Below are positions 8,183 to 17,278 of a stretch of 64,000 nucleotides of DNA, one piece after another (positions within the stretch are counted from its first letter, which is position 1; each line of letters begins with the position of its first letter). The notes below the pieces were generated by a model. That model searched no databases. It was not told the origin of the DNA and saw only the letters and a list, made by a program, of their open reading frames with translations. Position numbers and translations under genes: made by a program. The DNA lies in NCBI RefSeq assembly GCF_002849715.1, contig NZ_CP018863.1, positions 1,736,001-1,800,000 of the forward strand, read 5' to 3'. Origin of the DNA: Arthrobacter crystallopoietes (lineage in GTDB: Bacteria; Actinomycetota; Actinomycetes; Actinomycetales; Micrococcaceae).

Positions 8183-9117
8183 ACCAGCAACGTCCCGGCA
8201 GCGCGCCGGATGCGGATCTGCTCGCCGACATGGGCGACTACCCGGAACTGCACACCCTGCTGGCAGAGCTCCGCGACCTCGGCCAGGGCCCCGCTCCCGA
8301 ACCGTCCCCGGAGCTCGCCGCCTTCTTCAAGCCCAAGGTCGTCCCGCTGCGCCGCAAGCGCCGGGGCGCCGTCATCGGCGTCGTCGTCGCCGCCTCCATG
8401 AGCCTGGGCGTGGGTGCCGTGGCGGCCAACGAGGAGGTCCGCGAGAATCTCTACGCCGCCGTGGATACCGCGGTGGAGCTGGTGCAGCCGGATGAGTTGG
8501 AGGCTAGCAACCAAGCTAACGACGGCGGCGCCTCCGACAATGCTCTGCCTGCGCTGCCGCCCGTGGTCGCCATGCCGGGTGGGGCGGATATCCCCGCCGG
8601 AGCCGGGCAACGCGTAGAACGTCCCGGCGGCCCGGTGAAGGCCGCCGTCAAGGAGCACGGCAGCCAGGGCGATAAGGAGCCGGGCACCCAGCGAGGCAAG
8701 AGTTCCAGTGCCGCCGCACCCGCGCAGGATCCGGCAGGACCGACCGCGGCCGGCCAGGGCCAGGCCAGCGAAAAGGCCAAGGCGAATGACAAGGCCCACG
8801 GCGCTCCCAAGGCGAACAAGCCCGACTCCAAGCCCCACCTGCCCGCCGACGAGGTGGTCCGGAACGCCGCGCCGAAAGCGGCGCCGCACGCCGGGAAGGC
8901 GCAGCAGCCCGCGAAGCGGCTCGTGCGGCGCGCCGTCGAGGGTGCCCCGCTCGTTAACAAGGGCCAGGACAACCGGGCGCCGGGACAGGCCGAGGACAAG
9001 GGCAGCGGAGCAGCGGAAAAGCAATCCGGTCCGGTCGAAAAGATCGTGGAGAAGGGCGTGGACCCAGCCGTGGAGCGGCTGGGCAGAACCTTGGGCAACG
9101 TAGTAGACAGAGACTGA
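8179..9117 (+). CDS. membrane protein coupled to the sigma factor, putative anti-sigma factor
   Basis: The 312-residue product starts on the ATGA overlap with the sigma gene. Residues 1-60 are cytoplasmic in character, ending in a basic RRKRR stop; residues about 63-83 form one membrane segment; the remaining 230 residues are low-complexity, rich in Ala, Lys, Pro and Gln, with no fold I recognise. One-membrane-span topology plus coupling to a sigma gene suggests an anti-sigma factor with an exported sensor tail. I do not see the zinc HxxxCxxC motif of ZAS anti-sigma factors, so the role is inferred from position only. Confidence 0.65.
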   Translation: MNQQRPGSAPDADLLADMGDYPELHTLLAELRDLGQGPAPEPSPELAAFFKPKVVPLRRKRRGAVIGVVVAASMSLGVGAVAANEEVRENLYAAVDTAVELVQPDELEASNQANDGGASDNALPALPPVVAMPGGADIPAGAGQRVERPGGPVKAAVKEHGSQGDKEPGTQRGKSSSAAAPAQDPAGPTAAGQGQASEKAKANDKAHGAPKANKPDSKPHLPADEVVRNAAPKAAPHAGKAQQPAKRLVRRAVEGAPLVNKGQDNRAPGQAEDKGSGAAEKQSGPVEKIVEKGVDPAVERLGRTLGNVVDRD

Positions 9118-9164
9118 GCCGCAGCACGTACCAAGCCGCAGAACGGGGCCCCGAGAACGCAGGC

Positions 9165-9202
9165 AAAAAGCCAGGCCCCGGTTTCCCGGAGCCTGGCTTT
9201 TT
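9165..9202. terminator. bidirectional terminator
   Basis: AAAAAGCCAGGC pairs with GCCTGGCTTTTT around a CG-rich loop. T runs flank both sides, and it sits between the convergent sigma operon and peroxidase gene, so it can serve both. Confidence 0.9.
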
Positions 9203-9217
9203 AGGTGGCCGGGCGGC

Positions 9218-12200
9218 TCAGAACAGGATGCTCATCGCATTCCAGCCGCTGTTGCCGATAACCTGCGGGCTGAGCAGCCTGCCGGCCCCGTTACCGGGGT
9301 AGAGCAGCAACCGGCCCCCGCTATCCCGGGACACGACGTCGGCCTTGCCGTCGCCCGTGAGGTCGCCTGGGCTGAAGATGGCGCTCATGGAGTTCCATCC
9401 GGTGCCGATCTGAACCCGCGGCGAGAGCCCGGCTCGTCCGTTGCCCGGATACATCCACAGCAAGCCGTCGCTGGTCCGCGCGATCACATCAGCGTTGGTG
9501 TCGCCGTTGAAATCGCCCGAGCTATGCAGGCTGGTGATGCTGTTCCATCCGCTGCTGCCCATCAGCTGGCGAGTTTCTAAGCGGCCAGCCCCGTTGCCCG
9601 GGTACAGCCACAGCCTGCCGGACGTGTCACGGGTGATGAGGTCCGCGTCGCCGTCCTTATTCACGTCGCCTGCGCCGAAGACGGTGTTCATCGCGTTCCA
9701 GCCGCTGCTGCCGATGAGCACCCGGGCTCCGAGGTTGCCTGCACCGTCGCCGGGGTAGAACCAGAGCCGGCCCGAGCCGACGCTGTCCTTCGCGATGATG
9801 TCCGCCTTGCCATCCCGGTTGAAGTCACCGGGGCTGGCGATGGCATTCATGACGTTCCAGCCACTGGAGCCTAGGACGATCCGGGTCTGCAGCGCGCCCG
9901 CGCCGTTGCTGGGGTACAGCCACAGCCTGCCGTTGCCGTCCCGTGACACCACGTCGGCGTTGCCGTCGTTGGTGAAGTCGACGTTCTTCACGGTGAGGGC
10001 CGCAGCGGCCTCCGTGGTGAAGCTCCAGGTGGCGGATGCCACCGGATTGTCGAACGCGTCCCGGATGGCCGTTGCGCCGCCCGTCACCGTTACCTCGAAC
10101 CGCGTGTTGGCGGCCAGGTCGGCAACCGGATCGAGTACCGCCGTCATGTTCCCTTCGTTGTAGGTCACGGTGGCGTCAACGGTTGCGTTGGTAGCGGCGT
10201 TGCGCAGCACCATGGTGGTGTTGCTGACACCGGTCACCGGTTCGCTGAAGGTCACCGTGGGATTGGCGCCGCGTAGGATTCCCGTCGCCGCATCCGCCGG
10301 GGTCTGGGCGGTGACCGTCGGGGCTACCGTCTCCACCGGCTCGACGGGGTTCGATGCCTCCGAGAAGGCTCCCGTGCCCACCGCGTTCACCGCGGCAACC
10401 TGGAACCGCAATTGGTTGCCGGCTGGCAGATCGGTGACCACCATGCTCGTGGCGGTGGCTCCGGCGTTCCGTAGGGCACCCACCTGGGCATTTGCTGCGT
10501 CGATCACCTTGATGGTGTAGCCCGTGATTGCCGAGCCGCCATTGGTTGCCGGAGCGCTCCAGCGGACCGTGGCCTGCTGGTCGCCGGCGGTGGCGGTGCC
10601 GATGGCCGGGGCAGCGGCCGCAACCGCAGCCGGGGTCACCGTTACACTCGGAGCGGAGTACGCACCGGCGCCTGCTTCGTTGACCGCGCGGACCTGGAAC
10701 CGGTAAGCCGATCCGTTGGTCAGGCCGTCTACCAGCAGCGACGTCGTTGTGGCGTCGACCCGCTGGAGCGCGCCGACCTGGGCGCCGCTGGCGTTCAGGA
10801 TCCTGACGTCGAAACCGGTGATCGAGGAACCTGCCGGTGCAAACCAGCCGACGTTCGCCGAAGCGTTGCCGCCCGTGGCGGTGACACCGGTCGGTGCCGC
10901 CGGTACCTGCGTGTCGGCAAACACCAGGCGCTCGATGTTGCGCAGGGTGTCCGTGCCGTCGCCGGTCAGGGCATCGGCATCGCCGTCCGCCGCGTTGTGC
11001 GTGACGGTGGTGATACTGCCCGCCGCGCCCGGCTGGGCGCCAGCCGGAGTGGTGGTGACGGTGTAGTTGCTGCTGATATCGCTGAACACCGCGACGTCCG
11101 CGTTGCCCGGGCTGGCGCTCTCAACGATTTCACGAACGACGACGATGTTGCCCGGATCCACCTTGCCGGCAAAGACTGCCTGCTGCAGTGTCTCCGTGCT
11201 GCCGGCCAGGTAAGGCTTGGCCAGTGCTGTTGCCGATCCGATCTCGGTGGCCGCGTCGGCTGCGTTGGTCCGGACGCTCAGCCGGACCCGCAGTTCCTTG
11301 TCGCCGTCGAGAATATCGTCGGCGCCGCGTCCCTCGATGGTGTCGTTGCCGCCGCCGCCGAGGATGATGTTGCCTTCGCCCCAGACCGCTGTGCCGGAGG
11401 TTGCGCCGGCGGGCAGCAGGGCCTGCAGACCGCGGATGCGTGCCACGCCCTCGGCGTCCAGCCAGTTGCCTCCGGAGAAGCCCTCGGCCACGGCGGTTCG
11501 GGGTACCACGCTGTCGCCGCGCAGGATGTCGTTCCTGCTGCCGCCCGAAAGCCCTTCGACTTCCGCATGGCGGTCTCGCAGGACGTCCACCGGAAGCGGG
11601 ACACCCAGCAGCCTCAGCTCCAGGTCCGCATCCGCCGCCAACTCATCGAACTCGTAGCTGGACCAGTCGAAGCCGGCCGCTCCCGCGTTGCGTTCGATGC
11701 CGGGACCGGCGAGCATAATGTCGTCCCCGCCTTCGGCGTCGTAATCGTCGTCGCCGTTCTGGCCGTTGATGACGTCATGGCCCGGCTTGTTGGGGTCGTC
11801 GAAGAAGGGAGCGCCGGAATCGCCCTGCAGCAGGTCGGCTCCGTCACCGCCTTCGATCCAGTCGTCGCCGGAGTCCGCGAACACCGTGTCCGCGCCGCCG
11901 CCGGCAATGATGAAGTCATCGCCCGGTCCGCCGAAGTGCTCGTTGGTGTTGGCCCCGCCGTTGAGCAGGTCCTTGCCGTCGCCGCCCAGAATGATGTCCA
12001 GGCCGGGTCCGGCGTCGATGGCGTCATTGCCCGGACCGCCCTTGGGGACGTCGTCCCCGGCCGCGTCGGTAATGATGTCGTTGCCCTCGCCGCCCAAGGC
12101 GGTGTCGGCGCCGTCGTTGCCTTCGATGCGGTCATTGCCCGGGCCGCCCCAGAACGTGTCGTTGTCGACGCCGCCCCAGACCAGGTCCCTGCCGTCGGTA

Positions 12201-15076
12201 CCGTTGAAGACGCTCTGGCCGTTGATACCGGGAGGGTCGATCGAGTTCATCGTCCGGTAGCGGATGGTGCCATCCGGCATCCGGATCAGCAGCTCGGTCT
12301 CGTTGCATTCCGACCCCGGATCATCCGCGATGTTCGTGCCGCTGCCGCCCAGGTTGGCCAGCTGGAACTTGCAGTCGGCGGTGGAGAAGACGTCCGCGGT
12401 GATGGAGTGCGCGTTGGTGTTGCGCATGATCATTTCACCGAAGGAGTTGCCTTCCAGCTGAGAGAACAGGTTCATGCCCGGCGTGCGCACCAGGTAGTAG
12501 AACCGGTCGCCGTTCTGCAGGTCGAGCATCTGCTTCTCGAAAACATAGTTGAAGGTTGAGCCCAACAGGCCGCCGAACAGGTTGGTGCGCTCGGCGAGGC
12601 CGCCCATCCAGAGGTCCACGGTGTCCAGGCCGGTTGGCTTGTCCGCCCAGGTCCCCGTGGCGCCCATGAAGTCCCCGGCATCGGCCGGAATGGCTTCCGG
12701 CGCGGTGTCGAACGGCGGATCCACGATCAGCCGGGCGGCCTCCCGCTTCTCCACCAGAGTGGTCTTGGAGGTGATGGTTTCGTGCGTGCCGTAGGCGGCA
12801 ACGAAGTTCACCAGCGACTCGGGATGCTTGATGTTCAGCCCGAAATCGATCCAGTTCTTGTACGGCATCAGCTGGCTGTCGTTGGTCTTGGCGTGCAGCT
12901 CCTTGCGCAGGTCGTTCAGCGAAGGCAGGCCGGTCTCCCGGGCCCGGGCCATGTTGATGGCGGCGAGGTCCAGCGGCAGGCCCAGCAGGTTGCTGCGCAG
13001 CGTGTCGGTCACGAACTCGTCGAGCTCGTTGCCCACCTGGTTGGACATGCCCATGGCGATGCTGCCGGCCGCGGACTTGGAGTCCAGGACGCCGGCCGAA
13101 CCGCCGTCGGTGTAGGCCACCGGGTTGAGGAACCCGTTCAACAGCGGCGTGTCGTTCGACGAGCCGTCCTCGTTGGTACGCGCGATGGTGTCGGTGAGCA
13201 TCGAGTGGCCGAACCGGTACACGGCGTGGGCGAACTCGGCGCTGATCGCGGAGTTCACGTCGTCGTGGTAGCCGGAGAACGGTTCGATCAGCGGCTGGAC
13301 CTTGCGGGCGAACTCCTCGAAGGCCAGGTGCTGGTATTCCATCTCGGTGATGAACCGTGCGGCCTGGAAGAGGCGCTCCCCGTTCCAGCCTTCCGCACCG
13401 GCGGCGAGCTGCCATTCCTTCAGGGCTGCATCGCCCCGGGCACTGCCGGTGTCTTCGGTGAGGACCTTCTGGATGTCATCCACCAGTCGGTTGTGCTCGG
13501 AGTGGAAGATCTGGTGGATCGAGGTCAGGCCGATGTTCTCGTTGACGCGGCCGTCACCGGCGACGAAGTGCCGGTCAAGCATCTCGTTGTCATACGTGCC
13601 CGCGGTCTGGCGTGCGGTGGCCGGGGTGATGGCGGTGTCTGTGTCTGCGATCAGTCCCGGAGCGGGAACCGCGTTGTGCGCGATGTCCTCGATGAAGGCC
13701 TCGCTGACCCGCTGAACGTTGGCAGGCGCGGGTACGGGAGCGGCAAGGTTGCCCTCCACGGTTCCCGTCGGCGTCACATACTGCGGGAGGCCGTTGGGGC
13801 CCGGAACGAACTTGCCGTACGGATCGGTGAGGATCACCGGGATGTTCAGTGCGTCGGCGTCGACCAGCTTCAGGCCGAGCAGCTCTGCAGCCTGCTTCTT
13901 CAGCAGCTGCCAGGTGCCCATGCCGCCGTCGGCCGATGTCAGCAGCTCGCCGGAGGAAACCGGTTTACCGGCGGCGTTCTTCGCATAGGTGCGGAGGAAG
14001 ACCTGGTGTGCCGGGTGGGAAGCGTAAGTCTGGGACTGGTCCACGTAGGGATTGGTACGGTTGGTGGCTTCCTGGATGTCGTCATCGGTACCCATCTGGC
14101 CGTCGGGGCCGGGCTGGTTGGTTGCCCGGGTCACCGCCATGAAGCGCAGGTGCGGCGGCACGTCATCGGCCGTGTTCAGCTTCCCGTCGCGTCCGGGGAT
14201 CAGCGGATCGTCTTCCTTCAGCGGGACATAGACCGTGCCACCGGACTTGCTGACCAGGTCGAGGCCGTGGTCGAAGAACTGCCCGAAGAGGGTGAACAGG
14301 CCGTTATAGGGCGGCGAGAGTCCGACGTCGGTGGTGACATTCGGGATGAACAGTGTTTCCCCTGACGGAACACAGCCCTCGGGAATGCCCGCCGTCGTCG
14401 GTGTTGGATCCGTGGTGCAGGGGGCAACGCCGTCGGTGGTCTGGCTGCGCAAGGGAAAGCCCGCCGCCTTGACGGCTGCGGGGTTGGTGGATGTCTGGTC
14501 CACAATTAGGTTGCTGATGACGCGCGGCTGCGAGTCCCAGACGTCCTTCTTGGACGCGTACCCGGGATCGCCAGCGGCGGTAACGAACGGCGACGTGCTG
14601 TCTTCGGCCGGCCGGAAGTCCGGCGTGGTGAGCCGCGGGAACTTCTCCTGCGCGGCGCCGAATTTTTCGCGGTCTTCCTGCAGGTTGTTGCAGGAACCGT
14701 CTACCGTGCGCAGGCCATAGGAGACCAGCGGTCCCGGCACCTGGTTGGGGCCGTCGCCGAGCAGCGCTCCGCAGGGACCCGTGGCGGACGTCGTGTTGGC
14801 CACATGGGCCTCGGAAATCTTGATCTGCTTGAGAATAAACGCCAGATCCGCTGGCGTAACGGTAAATCCCTGGCCCACCACCCCAGCGTGGGCCGGACCT
14901 GCAAGGGCCGGAAGGCCCAGCGACGTGGTTAGTACAAGTGCGAGCATGCCGGCGACGCCGCGGCGCCGGTACCCAGTTTGTTTCGTGGCCGGTTGTCCGG
15001 CTCCAGCTTGTCGGGAGGATGCTTTGCGCCCCCGCGCATCCTCCCGCTTATTCCCCATAACCCTGTGAGTGAACAT
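9218..15076 (-). CDS. giant secreted animal-type haem peroxidase with RTX, Fn3, Ig-like and FG-GAP modules
   Basis: A 1952-residue exported protein. After a long basic start comes a hydrophobic signal ending in GPAHA (about residue 64). The animal haem peroxidase domain spans about 240-880, with the distal site in FGQFFDHGLDLV (about 271), SIHQIFHSEHNRLVDDI and the proximal His in VYRFGHSML (about 624). Residues about 950-1240 contain GGxGxD calcium-binding nonapeptides of the RTX type. Two Fn3 domains (about 1390-1575), one Ig-like Big_5-type domain (about 1585-1690) and five FG-GAP/VCBS-like repeats of about 50 residues (DFNRDGKAD with LWLYPGNGAG) follow. GAGGGG precedes the ATG. It likely acts outside the cell, oxidising halides or phenolics or binding surfaces. 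Confidence 0.92.
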   Translation of the reverse strand: MFTHRVMGNKREDARGRKASSRQAGAGQPATKQTGYRRRGVAGMLALVLTTSLGLPALAGPAHAGVVGQGFTVTPADLAFILKQIKISEAHVANTTSATGPCGALLGDGPNQVPGPLVSYGLRTVDGSCNNLQEDREKFGAAQEKFPRLTTPDFRPAEDSTSPFVTAAGDPGYASKKDVWDSQPRVISNLIVDQTSTNPAAVKAAGFPLRSQTTDGVAPCTTDPTPTTAGIPEGCVPSGETLFIPNVTTDVGLSPPYNGLFTLFGQFFDHGLDLVSKSGGTVYVPLKEDDPLIPGRDGKLNTADDVPPHLRFMAVTRATNQPGPDGQMGTDDDIQEATNRTNPYVDQSQTYASHPAHQVFLRTYAKNAAGKPVSSGELLTSADGGMGTWQLLKKQAAELLGLKLVDADALNIPVILTDPYGKFVPGPNGLPQYVTPTGTVEGNLAAPVPAPANVQRVSEAFIEDIAHNAVPAPGLIADTDTAITPATARQTAGTYDNEMLDRHFVAGDGRVNENIGLTSIHQIFHSEHNRLVDDIQKVLTEDTGSARGDAALKEWQLAAGAEGWNGERLFQAARFITEMEYQHLAFEEFARKVQPLIEPFSGYHDDVNSAISAEFAHAVYRFGHSMLTDTIARTNEDGSSNDTPLLNGFLNPVAYTDGGSAGVLDSKSAAGSIAMGMSNQVGNELDEFVTDTLRSNLLGLPLDLAAINMARARETGLPSLNDLRKELHAKTNDSQLMPYKNWIDFGLNIKHPESLVNFVAAYGTHETITSKTTLVEKREAARLIVDPPFDTAPEAIPADAGDFMGATGTWADKPTGLDTVDLWMGGLAERTNLFGGLLGSTFNYVFEKQMLDLQNGDRFYYLVRTPGMNLFSQLEGNSFGEMIMRNTNAHSITADVFSTADCKFQLANLGGSGTNIADDPGSECNETELLIRMPDGTIRYRTMNSIDPPGINGQSVFNGTDGRDLVWGGVDNDTFWGGPGNDRIEGNDGADTALGGEGNDIITDAAGDDVPKGGPGNDAIDAGPGLDIILGGDGKDLLNGGANTNEHFGGPGDDFIIAGGGADTVFADSGDDWIEGGDGADLLQGDSGAPFFDDPNKPGHDVINGQNGDDDYDAEGGDDIMLAGPGIERNAGAAGFDWSSYEFDELAADADLELRLLGVPLPVDVLRDRHAEVEGLSGGSRNDILRGDSVVPRTAVAEGFSGGNWLDAEGVARIRGLQALLPAGATSGTAVWGEGNIILGGGGNDTIEGRGADDILDGDKELRVRLSVRTNAADAATEIGSATALAKPYLAGSTETLQQAVFAGKVDPGNIVVVREIVESASPGNADVAVFSDISSNYTVTTTPAGAQPGAAGSITTVTHNAADGDADALTGDGTDTLRNIERLVFADTQVPAAPTGVTATGGNASANVGWFAPAGSSITGFDVRILNASGAQVGALQRVDATTTSLLVDGLTNGSAYRFQVRAVNEAGAGAYSAPSVTVTPAAVAAAAPAIGTATAGDQQATVRWSAPATNGGSAITGYTIKVIDAANAQVGALRNAGATATSMVVTDLPAGNQLRFQVAAVNAVGTGAFSEASNPVEPVETVAPTVTAQTPADAATGILRGANPTVTFSEPVTGVSNTTMVLRNAATNATVDATVTYNEGNMTAVLDPVADLAANTRFEVTVTGGATAIRDAFDNPVASATWSFTTEAAAALTVKNVDFTNDGNADVVSRDGNGRLWLYPSNGAGALQTRIVLGSSGWNVMNAIASPGDFNRDGKADIIAKDSVGSGRLWFYPGDGAGNLGARVLIGSSGWNAMNTVFGAGDVNKDGDADLITRDTSGRLWLYPGNGAGRLETRQLMGSSGWNSITSLHSSGDFNGDTNADVIARTSDGLLWMYPGNGRAGLSPRVQIGTGWNSMSAIFSPGDLTGDGKADVVSRDSGGRLLLYPGNGAGRLLSPQVIGNSGWNAMSILF

Positions 15077-15199
15077 CTAAGACCCCTCGGTCTCGATTAG
15101 CGGCTCATCAGTCGACGCTGACTTCATCGATTGTTAATGGGCCGGAGTTAATCGTCGAGGCAGGACCTTGGTAAAAACCTAGAGATGGGGGGTCTGCGG

Positions 15200-15220
15200 C
15201 ATCCCCTAAATAAGGGGATG
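15200..15220 (-). promoter_or_regulatory. perfect palindrome upstream of the peroxidase gene
   Basis: CATCCCCT and AGGGGATG flank a five-base AAATA spacer. It lies 124 bases before the peroxidase start in the gap after the CoA-binding gene. Its symmetry and AT-rich centre suit a repressor or activator site; the protein is unknown. Confidence 0.4.
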
Positions 15221-15253
15221 AGTGCCTTTAGGGTTGGATTGTAGGGAAAAGCA

Positions 15254-15293
15254 GAGGGGGCAAACGGTTGCCATAGGCACCGCTTGCCCCCTC
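15254..15293 (-). terminator. terminator of the sfnG-metY-CoA-binding operon
   Basis: GAGGGGGCAA (15254-15263) pairs with TTGCCCCCTC (15284-15293), with a further imperfect inner stem (CGGTTGCC with GGCACCG). It begins 12 bases after the stop of the CoA-binding gene, read on the minus strand. Confidence 0.75.
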
Positions 15294-15305
15294 CAGATGG
15301 GTTAA

Positions 15306-15806
15306 TCAGGCTGTCAGCTGGCGTTTCGAGGAGATGACTCCGGTATCGAAACCTGCCAGGTGCAGGCCGCCATGGAAGCGTGCGTGCTCAATCTTGACGC
15401 AGCGGTCCATGACCACATTGAGCCCGGCAGCCTCGGCTTTGGCCGCGACTTCCTCGTGCCAGGAGCCGAGCTGGAGCCAGATGGTCTTTGCGCCCACGGC
15501 GATGGACTCATCCAGCACGCCGGGGAGGTCATCGTGTTTGCGGAAAACCTCCACCAGGTCCGGGACCTCGGGCAGATCCGCCAGCGAGGCGTAAACCGGC
15601 TGGCCCAGGATCTCCTTGGCTACCGGGTTCACAAAGTAGACCTTGTACTTGCTCGAGGAGAGCAGGTACGTGGCCACGAAGTAGCTGGCCCGGCTCGGCT
15701 TGTCCGAAGCACCGACAATGGCGATGGTCTTGGTGTTGCGCAGGATGTTCAGGCGCTCCGGTGCGGACGGCCCGACCCACTTGCGCTCTGGCGCGGATAC
15801 GCTCAC
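15306..15806 (-). CDS. CoA-binding (YccU-type) domain protein
   Basis: A 166-residue single-domain protein with a Rossmann-like CoA-binding fold: the glycine-rich TIAIVGASDKPSRASY near residues 27-43, VNPVAKEILGQPVYASLADL, and WLQLGSWHEEVAAKAEAAGL. Family members bind CoA or dinucleotides; their role is poorly known. The start overlaps the metY stop by four bases (ATGA), so it is the last gene of the SAM-riboswitch-led sfnG-metY operon. A second member of the family lies at 26749-27165, also among sulfur genes, which suggests a link to sulfur or acetate/CoA metabolism; that link is my inference. Confidence 0.85.
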   Translation of the reverse strand: MSVSAPERKWVGPSAPERLNILRNTKTIAIVGASDKPSRASYFVATYLLSSSKYKVYFVNPVAKEILGQPVYASLADLPEVPDLVEVFRKHDDLPGVLDESIAVGAKTIWLQLGSWHEEVAAKAEAAGLNVVMDRCVKIEHARFHGGLHLAGFDTGVISSKRQLTA

Positions 15807-17278
15807 TTGGCAGCTCCTTCTTCGGCTTCGACGAGATCCTCGACCGACTCGACCACGCGCGTGCCCGGTTCGGTGTGCGCGCTGCGGGCCGCCGGAACGG
15901 TGCAGGACTCTCCGGCGTAGGACGGTGACGCGAACTCGGAGGTGTCGAACACGTCGTCTTCATGGTCGCGGCTGGGGCCGTGCTCGGCGCCGGCATGCTG
16001 GGACTCGGCCAGGGCCTGGTCCAGGTCCCACAGGATGTCCTCGACGTCTTCGAGACCCACGGAAATGCGGATCAGGTCCTCGGGCACACCGGCGGCCAGC
16101 AGCTGTTCACCGGTCAGCTGCTGGTGCGTGGTCGAGCCCGGGTGCAGGACCAGGGTCCGCGCGTCGCCGATATTGGCAAGGTGGGAGGCCAGCTGCAGGG
16201 ACTCGATGAACTTCTGTCCGGCAACGCGGCCGCCCTTGACCCCGAAGGAGAATACCGATCCGACGCCCTGCGGGAGGTACTTCCGGCCGCGCTCGTGGTG
16301 CGGGTGCGAGGGCAGGCCCGCATAGTTGACCCAGGAGACGCGCTCGTCCGCCTCGAGCCATTCGGCAACCCGGCGGGCGTTCTTCAGGTGCTCGTCCATC
16401 CGCTGCGGCAGGGTCTCCACGCCCTGCAGCAGCTGGAACGCGGACTGCGCCGACAGCGACGGCCCGATGTCGCGCAGCTGCTCCGAGCGGAGCTTGGTCA
16501 GGAAGCCGTACTCGCCGAAGTTGCCCCACCAGGAGACATTGCCGTACGAGGGTACCGGCTCCGTCATCTGCGGGAACTTGCCGTTGCCCCAGTTGAAAAG
16601 ACCGCTTTCGACAACGACGCCGCCCAGCGTAGTGCCGTGGCCGCCCAGGAACTTGGTGGCCGAGTGGATGACGATGTCCGCGCCGTGCTCGATCGGACGG
16701 ATCAGGTACGGCGTGCTCAAGGTGGCGTCGACGATCAGGGGGATCCCGGCGTCGTGCGCTACCGTGGCCAGGCCCTCGAGATCGGCAATGTCGCCGGACG
16801 GGTTGGCGACGATCTCCGTGTAGACGGCCTTCGTGTTCTCCTGCACTGCTGCGGCGAAATCGGCCGGATCATTGCTGTCGATGAACGTGGTCTCTACACC
16901 GAAGCGGCGCAGGGTGACATCGAGCTGCGTGATCGTCCCGCCGTAGAGCTTGGAAGAGGCCACAATGTGGTCCCCGGCTCCGGTCAGCGCGGCGAAGGTG
17001 ATGAATTCCGCCGCCATGCCGGAGGACGTGGCGACGGCGCCGATGCCGCCTTCGAGCGAGGCGATCCGCTCCTCGAACGCGGCCACCGTGGGGTTGCCGA
17101 TCCGCGAGTAGATGTTGCCGTACTTCTGCAGCGCGAAGAGGTTGGCGGCGTCGTCGGTGTCCTTGAAGACGAAGGACGTGGACTGGTAGATCGGTACGGC
17201 GCGGGCACCGTGCTCGGCGTCGGGAGTTCCACCCGCATGCAGGGCACGGGTGCGGAAGCCGAATGTGCGTTCAGCCAT
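15803..17278 (-). CDS. metY: O-acetylhomoserine sulfhydrylase (aminocarboxypropyltransferase)
   Basis: Makes homocysteine from O-acetylhomoserine and sulfide, releasing acetate. The 491-residue Cys/Met-metabolism PLP enzyme has RALHAG near the start, PIYQSTSFVF, YSRIGNPTVAAFEERIASLEGG, the cofactor-binding VDATLSTPYLIRPIEHGAD and the Schiff-base Lys in HSATKFLGGHGT. Typical MetY is about 430-440 residues; here an extra acidic tail of about 60 residues follows the last conserved block (ISVGLEDVEDILWDLDQAL). Its ATG shares one base with the sfnG stop (TAATG). The upstream SAM riboswitch should silence it when SAM is plentiful. Confidence 0.93.
   Translation of the reverse strand: MAERTFGFRTRALHAGGTPDAEHGARAVPIYQSTSFVFKDTDDAANLFALQKYGNIYSRIGNPTVAAFEERIASLEGGIGAVATSSGMAAEFITFAALTGAGDHIVASSKLYGGTITQLDVTLRRFGVETTFIDSNDPADFAAAVQENTKAVYTEIVANPSGDIADLEGLATVAHDAGIPLIVDATLSTPYLIRPIEHGADIVIHSATKFLGGHGTTLGGVVVESGLFNWGNGKFPQMTEPVPSYGNVSWWGNFGEYGFLTKLRSEQLRDIGPSLSAQSAFQLLQGVETLPQRMDEHLKNARRVAEWLEADERVSWVNYAGLPSHPHHERGRKYLPQGVGSVFSFGVKGGRVAGQKFIESLQLASHLANIGDARTLVLHPGSTTHQQLTGEQLLAAGVPEDLIRISVGLEDVEDILWDLDQALAESQHAGAEHGPSRDHEDDVFDTSEFASPSYAGESCTVPAARSAHTEPGTRVVESVEDLVEAEEGAAK

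Noticed and set aside
10997..14365. Long plus-strand open frames of about 520 residues opposite the peroxidase gene
   Set aside because: They mirror the third-codon GC bias of the minus-strand gene, which has a clear signal peptide, domains and ribosome site. The plus-strand products are low-complexity Val/Gly/Arg chains without homology cues.
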